NCBI RefSeq assembly: GCF_002849595.1
Contig: NZ_NRQR01000011.1
Coordinates: 18,061-82,060, forward strand
Direction of reading: 5' to 3'
From: Luteimonas rhizosphaerae
GTDB taxonomy: Bacteria; Pseudomonadota; Gammaproteobacteria; Xanthomonadales; Xanthomonadaceae
DNA length: 64,000 nt
The notes under the pieces are model-generated. The model did not search any database, was not told where the DNA came from, and saw only the letters and a list, made by a program, of their open reading frames with translations. The translations under genes and the position numbers were made by a program. This document shows positions 24,017 to 32,812 of this stretch, in pieces (position 1 is the stretch's first letter; each line of letters opens with the position of its first letter).

Positions 24017-26359
24017 ATGCACGCGTTCCGGTCCACACGTCCTTGGTTCCGTTCACCGTTGTCCCTCGCCATCGCCAGCACCCTGGCATGCGCTGCCGGA
24101 TCGCCCGTCCTGGCGCAGGACACCACCGACAGCACGCCGCCGCCGCAGGCCGTCGATGCGGTGACCCTCGATTCGGTTGTCGTCACCGCCAACAAGCGCG
24201 TCGAGAACGTCCGCGACGTCGGCGCCTCGATCAGCGTGATCAACGAACGCCAGCTGGAGAACATGGGCGCGAGTTCGCTGTCCGACTACGCGGCGCTCAT
24301 TCCTGGCCTGCAGGTGCAGAGCAGCGGCACGCCCGGCTTGACCTCGGTCTCGCTGCGCGGCATCTCGGCGCTGTCGTCGGGCGCCACCGTGGCCACGTAC
24401 ATCGACGAGGTGCCCGTCGGCTCGAGCGGCATCTACCAGAGCGCGGGTTCGCTGATGCTGGACCTGCTGCCCTACGACATCAGCCGCGTCGAAGTGCTGC
24501 GCGGCCCGCAGGGCACGCTGTACGGCGCCGGCGCGATCGGCGGCCTGCTCAAGTACGTGACGCGATCCCCGGACCTGGTCCACGACGAGTTCCGCATCGG
24601 CTTCGGCGGGCGTTCGGTCGCCGACGGCGGCCAGGACTGGAACGGCCGCATCGGCGCCAGCGTGCCCCTGCAGGAAGACCGCCTGGGCCTGCGCATGAGC
24701 TTCGCGCGCAACGGTCTGCCGGGCTATACCGACAATGCCATCGACGGCCGCCGCGACATCAACGACAGCGAACAGGTCGGCGGGCGCGCGGCGCTGTCCT
24801 GGGACGGCGACACGGTCGACGCCGATCTGGCGGTCCTGCACCAGCGCATCAACGCCGGCGACCGGGCCGTGGTCGCACTCGATGCCGACACCTACGCCCC
24901 GCTCGGCGGCGAATTCGAGGGCAGGAGCTGGCAGCGGCAGCCGTTCTCGAAGGAGCTGACGCTGACCTCGCTCAGCGTGACCTGGGACCTCGGCTGGGCG
25001 GACCTGGTGTCCGCGACCGGCTGGTCGGAAACCGAGACCCTGGACCAGATCGATGCCACGGTGCAGTTCGGCGAAGTCGCCGACCTGCTGCTGGGCCTGC
25101 CGGCGCCCGGCAGCTCGAACGTGCGCTACACCTTCGACCTCGACAAGATCACCCAGGAAGTGCGCCTGAGCTCCCGGACCGGCGGTCGCTTCGAGTGGAT
25201 GGCGGGCGTGTTCTACACCAAGGAGGACGCGCTGCAGAGCCAGGTCGCGTGGCTGGGCCAGCGTGACGGCTCGCCGCTGCCGGCGCCGTTCGACACGATG
25301 TTCGGCACCCTCGCGGTGATCGACCTGCCGAGCACCTACGAGGAAGTCGCCGTGTTCGCGAACGCCTCGTGGCGGTTCGGCGAGCGCTTCAAGCTCGACG
25401 CCGGCCTGCGCCAGGCGCGCAACGACCAGTGGTTCAGCCAGAACGTCAGCGAGGGCATCCTCGCGCCGATCGGCGATGCGCCCGGCGAATCGACCGAAGA
25501 CGTGTTCACCTGGAGTTTGAGCCCGCAGTTCAAGCTGGCCGAGGACACGCTGCTGTACGCACGCGTCGCCACCGGCTACCAGCCCGGCGGCCCCAACGTC
25601 GCCCTGCCGGGCATTCCGCCGAGCGTGGACTCCTCGATGCTGGCGAGCTACGAGGCCGGCCTGAAATCGCAGTTTGCCGATCGCCGGGTGCAGGTCGACG
25701 TGTCCGCGTTCCGCATCGAATGGGACGACATCCAGGTGGCGTCGTCGTTCAACGGCATCGGCGGCCTGGTCAACGGCGGCGAGGCGAGCAGCGAGGGCCT
25801 GGAGCTGGCCTCGCAGTTCCGCGCCACTGAGGCGCTGTCGCTCGGCGTCAACGCGGCCTACACCCGGGCGCGGGTGAAGAACGATTTCGAAGCCACGGTC
25901 ATTCCGCAGGGCGATTTCGACGTGGTCCTCAACACCGGCCTGGCCGGCGACCGCATGCCCTACGTGCCGACGCTGTCGTGGGCCACGACCGCCGAATACG
26001 CGTTCATCACCCCCGGGGGACTCGCGGGCCAGGTCGGCGCGGTATTGCGCTGGACCGGCGAGCGGCTCAACGGCACGACCGAACGCCAGCGGGTCACCGC
26101 GCCCGGCGATCCGTCGACCGTGCTGCAGGAAGACGTGACGGCGCCGCTGCGGCTCGACAGCTACCGCGCGCTCGACCTCTACGCCGGCATCGGCGGCGAG
26201 CACTGGGAACTGCGCGGCTACGTCAGCAATGCCACCGGCGAAACGGGCTGGTCGTCGCTGGAACCGGCCGAGGGCGCGCTCAGCGGCGCGGTGTCGTACC
26301 TGGCCGCGGTGCCGATCCTGCCGCGCACCTTCGGCGTCGAATTCGACGTCCGGTTCTGA
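24017..26359 (+). CDS. TonB-dependent outer-membrane receptor
   Basis: 780 residues. A signal peptide ends near SPVLAQ. The TonB box-like VTLDSVVVTANKR comes next, followed by the plug with IPGLQVQSSGTPGLTSVSLRG and RVEVLRGPQGTLYGAGAIGG. About 22 beta strands end in the typical terminal aromatic (FGVEFDVRF). It belongs to the large group of receptors for nutrients other than siderophores. Its own palindromic promoter, and dgcN only 20 bp downstream, suggest uptake across the outer membrane of the peptide or D-amino-acid compound degraded by the cluster. GGGGAGA ribosome-binding site sets the start. Confidence 0.92.
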   Translation: MHAFRSTRPWFRSPLSLAIASTLACAAGSPVLAQDTTDSTPPPQAVDAVTLDSVVVTANKRVENVRDVGASISVINERQLENMGASSLSDYAALIPGLQVQSSGTPGLTSVSLRGISALSSGATVATYIDEVPVGSSGIYQSAGSLMLDLLPYDISRVEVLRGPQGTLYGAGAIGGLLKYVTRSPDLVHDEFRIGFGGRSVADGGQDWNGRIGASVPLQEDRLGLRMSFARNGLPGYTDNAIDGRRDINDSEQVGGRAALSWDGDTVDADLAVLHQRINAGDRAVVALDADTYAPLGGEFEGRSWQRQPFSKELTLTSLSVTWDLGWADLVSATGWSETETLDQIDATVQFGEVADLLLGLPAPGSSNVRYTFDLDKITQEVRLSSRTGGRFEWMAGVFYTKEDALQSQVAWLGQRDGSPLPAPFDTMFGTLAVIDLPSTYEEVAVFANASWRFGERFKLDAGLRQARNDQWFSQNVSEGILAPIGDAPGESTEDVFTWSLSPQFKLAEDTLLYARVATGYQPGGPNVALPGIPPSVDSSMLASYEAGLKSQFADRRVQVDVSAFRIEWDDIQVASSFNGIGGLVNGGEASSEGLELASQFRATEALSLGVNAAYTRARVKNDFEATVIPQGDFDVVLNTGLAGDRMPYVPTLSWATTAEYAFITPGGLAGQVGAVLRWTGERLNGTTERQRVTAPGDPSTVLQEDVTAPLRLDSYRALDLYAGIGGEHWELRGYVSNATGETGWSSLEPAEGALSGAVSYLAAVPILPRTFGVEFDVRF

Positions 26360-26379
26360 GCCGAGCGGACCCCAGCCCG

Positions 26380-27420
26380 ATGTCGACTGCCGCTCCGCTG
26401 CCGCGGGATTCCGACGCGTTGCCGCAACCGTATCTGCTGTTCCTCGGCGACACCGTCGAGCCCGGTTATGCGAAGACCGCGTTCGGTCTGCGCGACTGGG
26501 CGCCCGAGCGGTGCCTCGGCGAGTTCGCCTGCGACGGCGCGACCGTCAGCACCGGCTTGCCGCGCCTCACGCCCGTCCAGGCGCGCGCGCTCGGCGCACG
26601 CGCGATGGTCATCGGCGTCGCCAATCCGGGCGGGCGGATCCCGCCGGCCTGGGTGCCGGCCCTGCTCGAAGCGCTGCAGGCGGGGCTGGATCTGGTCGGC
26701 GGCATGCACGCCCGGCTCGCCGGTATCGACGTGCTGCGCCACGCGGCGGTCGTGCACGGACGCCGCCTCATCGACGTGCGCGAGCCGCCGTCGGACCTGC
26801 CGGTCGCCACCGGCCGCAAGCGTACCGGCCGGCGCCTGCTGACCGTCGGCACCGACTGCGCACTGGGCAAGAAGTACACCGCGCTGGCGCTGGCGCGCGC
26901 GTTCCGCGAGCGCGGGCACGACGCGACGTTCCGCGCCAGCGGTCAGACCGGCATCCTGATCGCCGGCGCCGGCGTGCCGATGGACGCGGTGGTCGCGGAC
27001 TTCGCGGCCGGCGCCGCGGAACTGCTGTCGCCGGATGCCGACGCCGCGCACTGGGACGTCATCGAAGGCCAGGGCTCGCTGTCGCATCCGGCCTATGCCG
27101 GGGTGTCGCTGTCGCTGCTGCACGGCAGCCAGCCCGACATCATCGTGGTCTGCCACGCGCACGGGCGCGAGCGCATGCTCGGGCACGCGCACTTTCCGGT
27201 GCCGTCGCTCGAGGACACCATCGACCTCGCGTTGCGGCTCGGCGCCCGCACCAACCCCGGCATCCGCTGCGCGGGCATCAGCCTCAACACCGCCGCCCTC
27301 GACGCCGACGCGGCGCAGGCGGCGATCGATGCGACCGCCGCCCGCCTGGGCCTGCCGGTGGCCGATCCGATCCGCGGCGGCGACGCGTTCGCCCGTCTGG
27401 TCGACGCCTGCCTGGCATGA
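26380..27420 (+). CDS. dgcN: DUF1611 family D-glutamate N-acetyltransferase-like protein (DgcN)
   Basis: 346 residues with a Rossmann-like N-terminal domain and a P-loop-like GTDCALGKKYTAL (157-169) opening the C-terminal domain. ASGQTGILIAGAGVPMDAVV and DVIEGQGSLSHPAYAGVSL are the other family blocks. DUF1611 proteins include DgcN, which works with DgcA: D-Glu is N-acetylated, then racemised to N-acetyl-L-Glu and deacetylated. Both partners are present in this cluster, which supports that reading over a generic annotation. No signal peptide, so cytoplasmic. Its stop overlaps the next start (ATGA). Biochemistry in this organism is inference. Confidence 0.85.
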   Translation: MSTAAPLPRDSDALPQPYLLFLGDTVEPGYAKTAFGLRDWAPERCLGEFACDGATVSTGLPRLTPVQARALGARAMVIGVANPGGRIPPAWVPALLEALQAGLDLVGGMHARLAGIDVLRHAAVVHGRRLIDVREPPSDLPVATGRKRTGRRLLTVGTDCALGKKYTALALARAFRERGHDATFRASGQTGILIAGAGVPMDAVVADFAAGAAELLSPDADAAHWDVIEGQGSLSHPAYAGVSLSLLHGSQPDIIVVCHAHGRERMLGHAHFPVPSLEDTIDLALRLGARTNPGIRCAGISLNTAALDADAAQAAIDATAARLGLPVADPIRGGDAFARLVDACLA

Positions 27421-28532
27421 CCTCGACGTCCTCCTGGTTCCAGCGCTACCTGCTGCCGGGCTTCGTGTTCCAGGCGGCGGTGATCGCCGGCGGCTATGCG
27501 ACCGGGCGCGAACTGGTCGAGTTCTTCCTGCCGGCCGGTCCCTGGGGCGGCCTGCTCGGCATGGCGGTCAGCATGCTGGTGTGGAGCGCGGTGCTGATGG
27601 TCAGCTTCGAGCTGGCCCGGGTCGCGCGCGCCTTGGACTACCGCACGTTCTTCAAACTGTTGCTGGGCCGCGGCTGGTTCGCGTTCGAGATCGGCTACGT
27701 GCTGCTCATGCTCGTGATCCTGGCGGTCATGGGCGCGGCCGCCGGCGAGATCGCCTTCAGCCTGTTCGGCCTGCCGAAGCTGGCGGGTTCGCTGGCGATG
27801 ATCATCGCGACCGGCGCGCTGCTGTTCTGCAGCAGCGCCGCGATCGAGAAGTTCCTGGTCGCCTCGGTCGGCTATCTGTATCTGGTCTACGTGGTGTTCG
27901 TGGTCTGGGCAGTGGTCGCGTTCGGCGACCGCATCGCCGACAACTTCGCCGCAGTGCCGGTCGACGGCGGCTGGTTCAAGGCCGGCGTGACCTACGCCGG
28001 CTACAACGTCGCCACCATTCCGGCGGTGCTGTTCTGCGTGCGTCACTTCGGCCGTCGCCGCGAGGCGTTCGCCGCCGGCGCGCTCGCCGGGCCGCTGGGC
28101 ATGCTGCCGGGCGTGGTGTTCTACATCGCGATGGTCGGTTACTACGACGAGATCGCGGCCGAGGCGCTGCCGTCGGCGTTCCTGCTGGCCAAGCTGCAGG
28201 CGCCGTGGTTCGAGTGGGTGTTCCAGCTGGCGGTGATGCTGACCCTGGTCGACACCGGCGTCGCGCTGCTGCACGCGATCAACGAACGGGTCGCGAATGC
28301 GTGGGCCGAGCGGCAACGCCCGATGCCGCGCGCGCTGCGTCCGGCGCTCGCCGTCGGGGTGATGCTGGTCGCGGTGTATGCCGCCACGGCGGTCGGTCTG
28401 GTCGACCTGATCGCCACGGGCTACGGCACGCTCACCTGGTATTTCCTGGCGATCTACGTATTGCCGCTGATGACCTGGGGCGTGTGGCTGCTGTGGCGCC
28501 GCAGGCCGGTCGAAGCGACCCCCCTGCCTTGA
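27417..28532 (+). CDS. YkvI-type polytopic membrane transporter
   Basis: A 371-residue inner-membrane protein with about 10-11 hydrophobic helices. The opening FVFQAAVIAGGYATGRELVE is typical of YkvI-like members of the amino acid-polyamine-cation superfamily. There are no extra domains. Members are uncharacterised, but the fold implies secondary transport of amino acids or similar organic ions. It is coupled to dgcN through ATGA, so it probably imports D-glutamate or exports a product of the pathway. Which substrate cannot be read from the sequence. Confidence 0.78.
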   Translation: MTSTSSWFQRYLLPGFVFQAAVIAGGYATGRELVEFFLPAGPWGGLLGMAVSMLVWSAVLMVSFELARVARALDYRTFFKLLLGRGWFAFEIGYVLLMLVILAVMGAAAGEIAFSLFGLPKLAGSLAMIIATGALLFCSSAAIEKFLVASVGYLYLVYVVFVVWAVVAFGDRIADNFAAVPVDGGWFKAGVTYAGYNVATIPAVLFCVRHFGRRREAFAAGALAGPLGMLPGVVFYIAMVGYYDEIAAEALPSAFLLAKLQAPWFEWVFQLAVMLTLVDTGVALLHAINERVANAWAERQRPMPRALRPALAVGVMLVAVYAATAVGLVDLIATGYGTLTWYFLAIYVLPLMTWGVWLLWRRRPVEATPLP

Positions 28533-28564
28533 ACGACGCGTCCGCGAGGACGGGAGAAGCGGTC

Positions 28565-30148
28565 ATGTCGAAGTCCCTGCCGACCCTCGTTGCGGCGCTC
28601 GCCTCGCTGCTGGCCCTCACCGCCGCCGCCGCGCCGCCCGCCGGTTTCGATGCGCGGGTCGAGGCCGCGATGCGCAGCCGCGACGTGCCGGGCATGGCGA
28701 TCGCGATCGTCGAGGACGGCGAGATCGTGCACGCCAAGGGCTATGGCGTCCGCCGGCTCGGCGCGCCCGAGCGCGTCGACGCCGACACGATCTTCCCGAC
28801 CGGTTCCACCGGCAAGGCGGTGACGGCGGCGGCGCTCGCTCTCCTCGTCGACGACGGCAAGCTCGACTGGGACGACCCGGTCATCGACCACCTGCCCGAC
28901 TTCCGCATGTACGACCCGTGGGTCACGCGCGAGATGACCGTGCGCGACCTGCTGCTGCATCGCAGTGGCCTGGGTCTCGGCGCGGGCGATCTGCTGTTCA
29001 TCCCGCGCACGTCGCGCAGCCGCGCGGACATCGTGCGCGCGCTGCGGCATCTGCGCCCGGCGACGAGTTTCCGCAGCGGCTACGCCTACGACAACATCCT
29101 CTACATCGTCGCCGGCGAGCTGGTGACCGTGGTGAGCGGGCAACCCTGGGAAACCTTCGTGCGCGATCGCATCTTCGCGCCGCTGCAGATGCGCACCGCG
29201 ACCAGCGACGAGCAGGACCGCTTCGCCACCGCGAACCGGGCGCAGCCACACGCGCGACTGGACGCGCGCCTGCGCGGCCTCGGCCCGCAACAGGTGCTGC
29301 CGGAACTTGAAGGCCTCGGCCAGGTGGGCGCGCCCGCCGGCGGCCTGTCGTGGAGCGCACACGATTTCGCGCGCTGGCTGCAGGTGCAGCTCGCGCTCGG
29401 CGCGCTGCCGGACGACCGTGGCCGCCTCTACAGCGAGGCGGTGGCGCATGCGATGTGGACGCCGCAGGTGCCGGTGCCGATCCACCCGTATCCGGCGCCG
29501 ATCACCGACATCACGCCGCAGTTCTCCGGCTACGCGCTGGGCTGGAACGTGCAGGACTACCGCGGCGTCAAGGTGGTGCAGCACGGCGGCGCGGTGTTCG
29601 GCGTGCTGGCCTTCACCGTGCTGGTGCCCGAACGCAATCTGGGCATCTCGCTGCAGATCAACGCCGAGGATGTCGAAGTCCTGCGCGGCCTGGGGTTCGA
29701 ACTGCTCGACCATTACCTCGGCTTCGAACCCCGCGACTGGGTGGCGGCGTTCACGACCTGGAACCGGACGCGTCTCGCCGACGGCCTCGCCGCGCTGGAC
29801 GCGGCGGGCGCGCAGGCGCGCACGACGTCGCGCCCGTCGCTGCCGACCGGCGGCTATGCCGGCGCCTACACCGACGCGTGGTACGGCCCGATCGCCGTCA
29901 CCGAGGCGGACGGCACGTTGCGGATCGACTTCCGCCAGACGCCCGGCATGCAGGGCACGCTGACCCACTGGCAGTTCGACACCTTCCGCGTCGACTGGGA
30001 CGACGCCGCGATCGAACCGGCCTATGCCGCGTTCGCGCTGGACGCCGAGGGCAAGGTCGCGCAGATCCGCATGCAGGCGGTCTCGCCGACGGCGGATTTC
30101 AGCTACGACTATCACGACCTGCTGTTCGAACCGCAGGCGGCGGACTGA
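28565..30148 (+). CDS. Secreted SxxK serine hydrolase (beta-lactamase/D-aminopeptidase fold)
   Basis: 527 residues with a signal peptide (MSKSLPTLVAALASLLALTA). The catalytic fold has STGK (Ser81 to Lys84), YDN (175-177) and HGG (340-342). A C-terminal beta-barrel-like domain (about 420-525, GGYAGAYTDAWYGPI...) resembles DUF3471-type modules. Unlike the first serine hydrolase of the cluster it has no membrane anchor, so it should act free in the periplasm. A peptidase releasing D-amino acids or trimming peptides before transport is likely. GGGAGAAG ribosome-binding site. Last gene of the cluster, 32 bp after the transporter. Confidence 0.85.
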   Translation: MSKSLPTLVAALASLLALTAAAAPPAGFDARVEAAMRSRDVPGMAIAIVEDGEIVHAKGYGVRRLGAPERVDADTIFPTGSTGKAVTAAALALLVDDGKLDWDDPVIDHLPDFRMYDPWVTREMTVRDLLLHRSGLGLGAGDLLFIPRTSRSRADIVRALRHLRPATSFRSGYAYDNILYIVAGELVTVVSGQPWETFVRDRIFAPLQMRTATSDEQDRFATANRAQPHARLDARLRGLGPQQVLPELEGLGQVGAPAGGLSWSAHDFARWLQVQLALGALPDDRGRLYSEAVAHAMWTPQVPVPIHPYPAPITDITPQFSGYALGWNVQDYRGVKVVQHGGAVFGVLAFTVLVPERNLGISLQINAEDVEVLRGLGFELLDHYLGFEPRDWVAAFTTWNRTRLADGLAALDAAGAQARTTSRPSLPTGGYAGAYTDAWYGPIAVTEADGTLRIDFRQTPGMQGTLTHWQFDTFRVDWDDAAIEPAYAAFALDAEGKVAQIRMQAVSPTADFSYDYHDLLFEPQAAD

Positions 30149-30344
30149 CCCGCCGGGAGTCGCGCCAGCGTCGATCCACGCCTCCGCCCCGCGACGGCCC
30201 ACGCGCGGCCGCGGGCACCTGCACATTCCGTCCGATGCGTAAGATGAACGGGGCTTCCGGCGCGCCAGCTCCATCGACAGCTCCGTCACGCCGGCGCGGT
30301 CAACGTGAACGCGACTGCTGTCCGGCACCTACGGAATCCCCGCG

Positions 30345-31613
30345 ATGACCCTGCTCCGCACCCTCTTGATCTGGATCGTGCTCGCCCTTGTCGGCGCACT
30401 CGCCGCGCAGCTGCTGCTCGCCCACGATCCCGGCTACGTCCTCGTCCGCTACGGTGGGCAGGACCGCACGACCACCCTCGTCAACGCGATCGCGATGCTG
30501 CTCGGCGCGCTGGTCCTGCTGTGGCTGGTCTTCAGCCTGCTGGCGCTGCCGTTCCGCAGCTGGGGCCGCTACCGGCAGACGAAGGCGCAGAGCCGCATCG
30601 GCGAAGGTCTCGACGCGCTGCACCAGGGCCATTACACCCGCGCCGAGAAACTGCTGGTGACCTCGGCCGACGAGAATCCCTATTACGAGCCCGCCGCGCG
30701 CGTGGCCGCGACCCAGGCCGCGGCGCAACGCGGCGACGTCGTCGCTGCACGCGGCTATCTCGACGGCTTCGCCGATCGTCATCCGGCGACGCGCGCGATC
30801 GCGCTCGCGGAACTGGCGATGCTCGAAGAGCGCCCGATCGATGCGCTGGCCGCCCTCGAAGCCCCGGCGGCGCAACCGCTGCCGCCGCGTGGCCTGGTGC
30901 TGCGCGCCGACGCCTGGGCGATGACCGGCCATGCATCGGAGGCCTACGGCCTGCTCGGCGCACTGCGGCAGCAGCGCGCACTGTCGGACGCACAGCTCGC
31001 CCACCGCGAAGTGCGCTGGGCGACCGCGTCGCTGCGGGAAGCGGCCGACGCCAACGTCCTGGCCGAACGCTGGGATGCGATGCCGAAGGCGCTGAAGTCG
31101 GAGACCGCGGTGGTGCTCGCCTATGCCAATCGCGCGTCGGCACTCGGCTGGCATGACGCCACGCTGCGCAGCCTCGAGCAGGCGCTCGATGCGCGCTGGG
31201 ACGAGACGCTGGTGTCGCGTTACGGCGCGCTCGAAATGGGCGATCCCGAACACCGCCGCTCACGCCTGCAGCGCTGGCTGCAGTCGCATCCGTCCAGTCC
31301 CGGCGTACTGCTGGGCCTGGCGCGGATCTACCAGACGGAACGTCGCTGGCCGGAAGCCCGCGATCATCTGCAGCGCGCGATCGACCAGGGCGCCGGCAGC
31401 GAGGCCTGGGTCGGCATGGGCGACGGCTTCGCCGACGCCGGCGACGACCGCAATGCGCGACTGTGCTACGCGAACGCGCTGCGCGCCACGCGCGGCGACC
31501 CCGTCATCGCGCTGGCGGCGGCCGCCGCACCGATCGATGCGATCGCCCCCGATCACCGGGACGCGCACGGTTTGCCGCGTCTGCACGACGACGACAGCCT
31601 GCCGCCGCGCTAA
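30345..31613 (+). CDS. hemY: HemY-like TPR membrane protein
   Basis: 422 residues. Two N-terminal transmembrane helices (about 6-25 and 43-66) surround HDPGYVLVRYGG, and FRSWGRYRQTKAQSRIGEGL follows, the standard HemY N-terminal domain. The rest is a TPR solenoid facing the cytoplasm, including ALHQGHYTRAEKLLV and LLGLARIYQTERRWPEARDH. In enterobacteria hemY is the last gene of the hem operon, but no hemC, hemD or hemX is beside it here. Despite the name it has no known enzymatic role in haem synthesis in Proteobacteria. Confidence 0.82.
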   Translation: MTLLRTLLIWIVLALVGALAAQLLLAHDPGYVLVRYGGQDRTTTLVNAIAMLLGALVLLWLVFSLLALPFRSWGRYRQTKAQSRIGEGLDALHQGHYTRAEKLLVTSADENPYYEPAARVAATQAAAQRGDVVAARGYLDGFADRHPATRAIALAELAMLEERPIDALAALEAPAAQPLPPRGLVLRADAWAMTGHASEAYGLLGALRQQRALSDAQLAHREVRWATASLREAADANVLAERWDAMPKALKSETAVVLAYANRASALGWHDATLRSLEQALDARWDETLVSRYGALEMGDPEHRRSRLQRWLQSHPSSPGVLLGLARIYQTERRWPEARDHLQRAIDQGAGSEAWVGMGDGFADAGDDRNARLCYANALRATRGDPVIALAAAAAPIDAIAPDHRDAHGLPRLHDDDSLPPR

Positions 31614-31911
31614 CCGCCACCACGCTGCGCCATTTGTTGCAGTCTCGATGCGCGATGCGTCGGCCTGCGGCGACTGTGCTTTAGCTGCAGGGTCGGAACC
31701 GGCGATGAGATGAGACGCGCGGCAGCAAGAGATAGGCCGGGCGTCGTCGGTGTGTTGTCACGTCGATGCCGGCATTGGATGTGGCACGCGCGCCTTCCAG
31801 CATCCCGTCTCGCGCGCCGCCTCGGCATGACGCGCCTGGCTGGCGTTGCGCAGGCGACGCGGACTGTGCGTTCTCGGGCGACCCCGCTCGTTCGGCAGCC
31901 GGGTGGTCCGG

Positions 31912-31998
31912 TCGCGCGCAAGCGTGCTCCTACAGCGCTGGAACAGTCCGATCGCGTCGCAAGCTTTGCGTGCACCTTAGGAGCGCGCTAGCGCGCGA
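31912..31998. repeat. REP-like inverted pair (GTAGGAGC type)
   Basis: Two 22-bp copies face each other. The reverse-strand copy at 31912-31933 reads GTAGGAGCACGC..., and the forward copy at 31977-31998 reads TTAGGAGCGCGC.... Each ends in a GCGCGCGA half. Such GTAGGAGCG(C) palindromes are abundant between genes of Xanthomonadaceae, and paired inverted copies resemble BIME-type units mobilised by REP-associated tyrosine transposases. No transposase is present here. Confidence 0.65.
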
Positions 31999-32014
31999 AA
32001 AAAGCCCGCAGGGC
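31998..32014 (-). terminator. Rho-independent terminator, reverse strand
   Basis: On the reverse strand GCCC-TGC-GGGC is followed by TTTTTT. The stem is short but the T-tract is clear. It lies about 200 bp beyond the stop of the lipoprotein gene at 32215 and abuts the forward REP copy. Confidence 0.5.
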
Positions 32015-32214
32015 GGCCTGATCACGGGTCGATCCGACCCGCGGATGGATCGCATCGTAAGCGCTCGACCCGCTCCGTCGCGCAACTCCGCACGGCCGGC
32101 GACGCGCACGCCTCGCATGCGATGCCGGCTTCAAAGAGCGACGACTCGGCAGGCCTGTCCGGACGCAGTGCGTGCCGTCGCACGCTACCGACGCACACGA
32201 CGCGAACCCGACGC

Positions 32215-32778
32215 TCAGCGCAGCAGGCGATGCACCGCGACGGCGCCGTCGACGGCGCGATCCAGCGTCGTCGAGGCGATCGCGCCCTGGCCGTTCGTCG
32301 CCAGCGTCACCGTGACCGCGCCGACGATGACCTGCGGGCCGACCGGACCGAGCGCCTCGCTTCCTTCGAAGCGCGCGTCGGGCACCGCGATGAACCCGTC
32401 GAGCGCTGCGAGGCGCGGATCGGCGACGTACATGCCGGCGCGCTGCATGTCGGTCGCGGTCAGCGGTTCGCGATCGACGATGACGATGACGCCGAGCGCG
32501 CCGCCGTCGGCAGACGCACGCCAGGCGCAACTGAGACCGTAGGACTCGGGCGTGTTCTGGCGGCTGCCGTCCGCATCGACGACGTCGAGGCCGGTCACGA
32601 GATCACCGAGCACCGTGGCGATGGCCTGGCAGTTCGGCAGGGCCTCGGGCGGCGGCGGCGCGCTGACGCGCTGCGGGCCACGCGCGGTCGCCTCCGGCGC
32701 CGGCGCATCGCATGCGACCAGGGCGAACAGGGCAGCGGCCAGCAGGCCGACGCGGCGCAGGCCACGGAATTCGGACAT
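32215..32778 (-). CDS. Lipoprotein of unknown function
   Basis: About 187 residues from MSEFRGLRRVGLLAAALFAL, with lipobox ALVAC. A Pro/Ala linker leads to a globular domain with CQAIATVLGDLVTGLDVV and SCAWRASADGGALGVIVIVD. The two mature cysteines probably pair. The alternating strand/helix pattern resembles small DUF3558-like lipoproteins, but I cannot assign it with confidence. ATG 32778 gives the signal peptide directly; upstream in-frame ATGs (32787, 32799) would add a few residues. It follows fadI by 34 bp on the same strand and may share its transcript. Confidence 0.7.
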   Translation of the reverse strand: MSEFRGLRRVGLLAAALFALVACDAPAPEATARGPQRVSAPPPPEALPNCQAIATVLGDLVTGLDVVDADGSRQNTPESYGLSCAWRASADGGALGVIVIVDREPLTATDMQRAGMYVADPRLAALDGFIAVPDARFEGSEALGPVGPQVIVGAVTVTLATNGQGAIASTTLDRAVDGAVAVHRLLR

Positions 32779-32812
32779 CGCAACCATCCTTGCAGGCATC
32801 GGAACGCGCCGG

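Larger units (their letters stand above)
31614..32214. other. 600-bp gene-poor interval
   Basis: Between hemY and the convergent lipoprotein gene. I see no ORF with coding character. It contains a REP-like inverted pair (31912-31998) and a reverse-strand terminator (31998-32014). The remainder is unexplained and is the longest apparently non-coding stretch of the window. Confidence 0.55.

Noticed and set aside
24017..30148. Lasso-peptide isopeptidase locus (TonB receptor plus serine hydrolase)
   Set aside because: No precursor, no B or C genes and no isopeptidase-type propeller; the DgcN/DgcA pair gives a better explanation.
31912..31998. Rho-independent terminator of hemY in the forward REP copy
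   Set aside because: The GCGCGCTAGCGCGC hairpin is followed by A residues on the forward strand, so it cannot terminate forward transcription.
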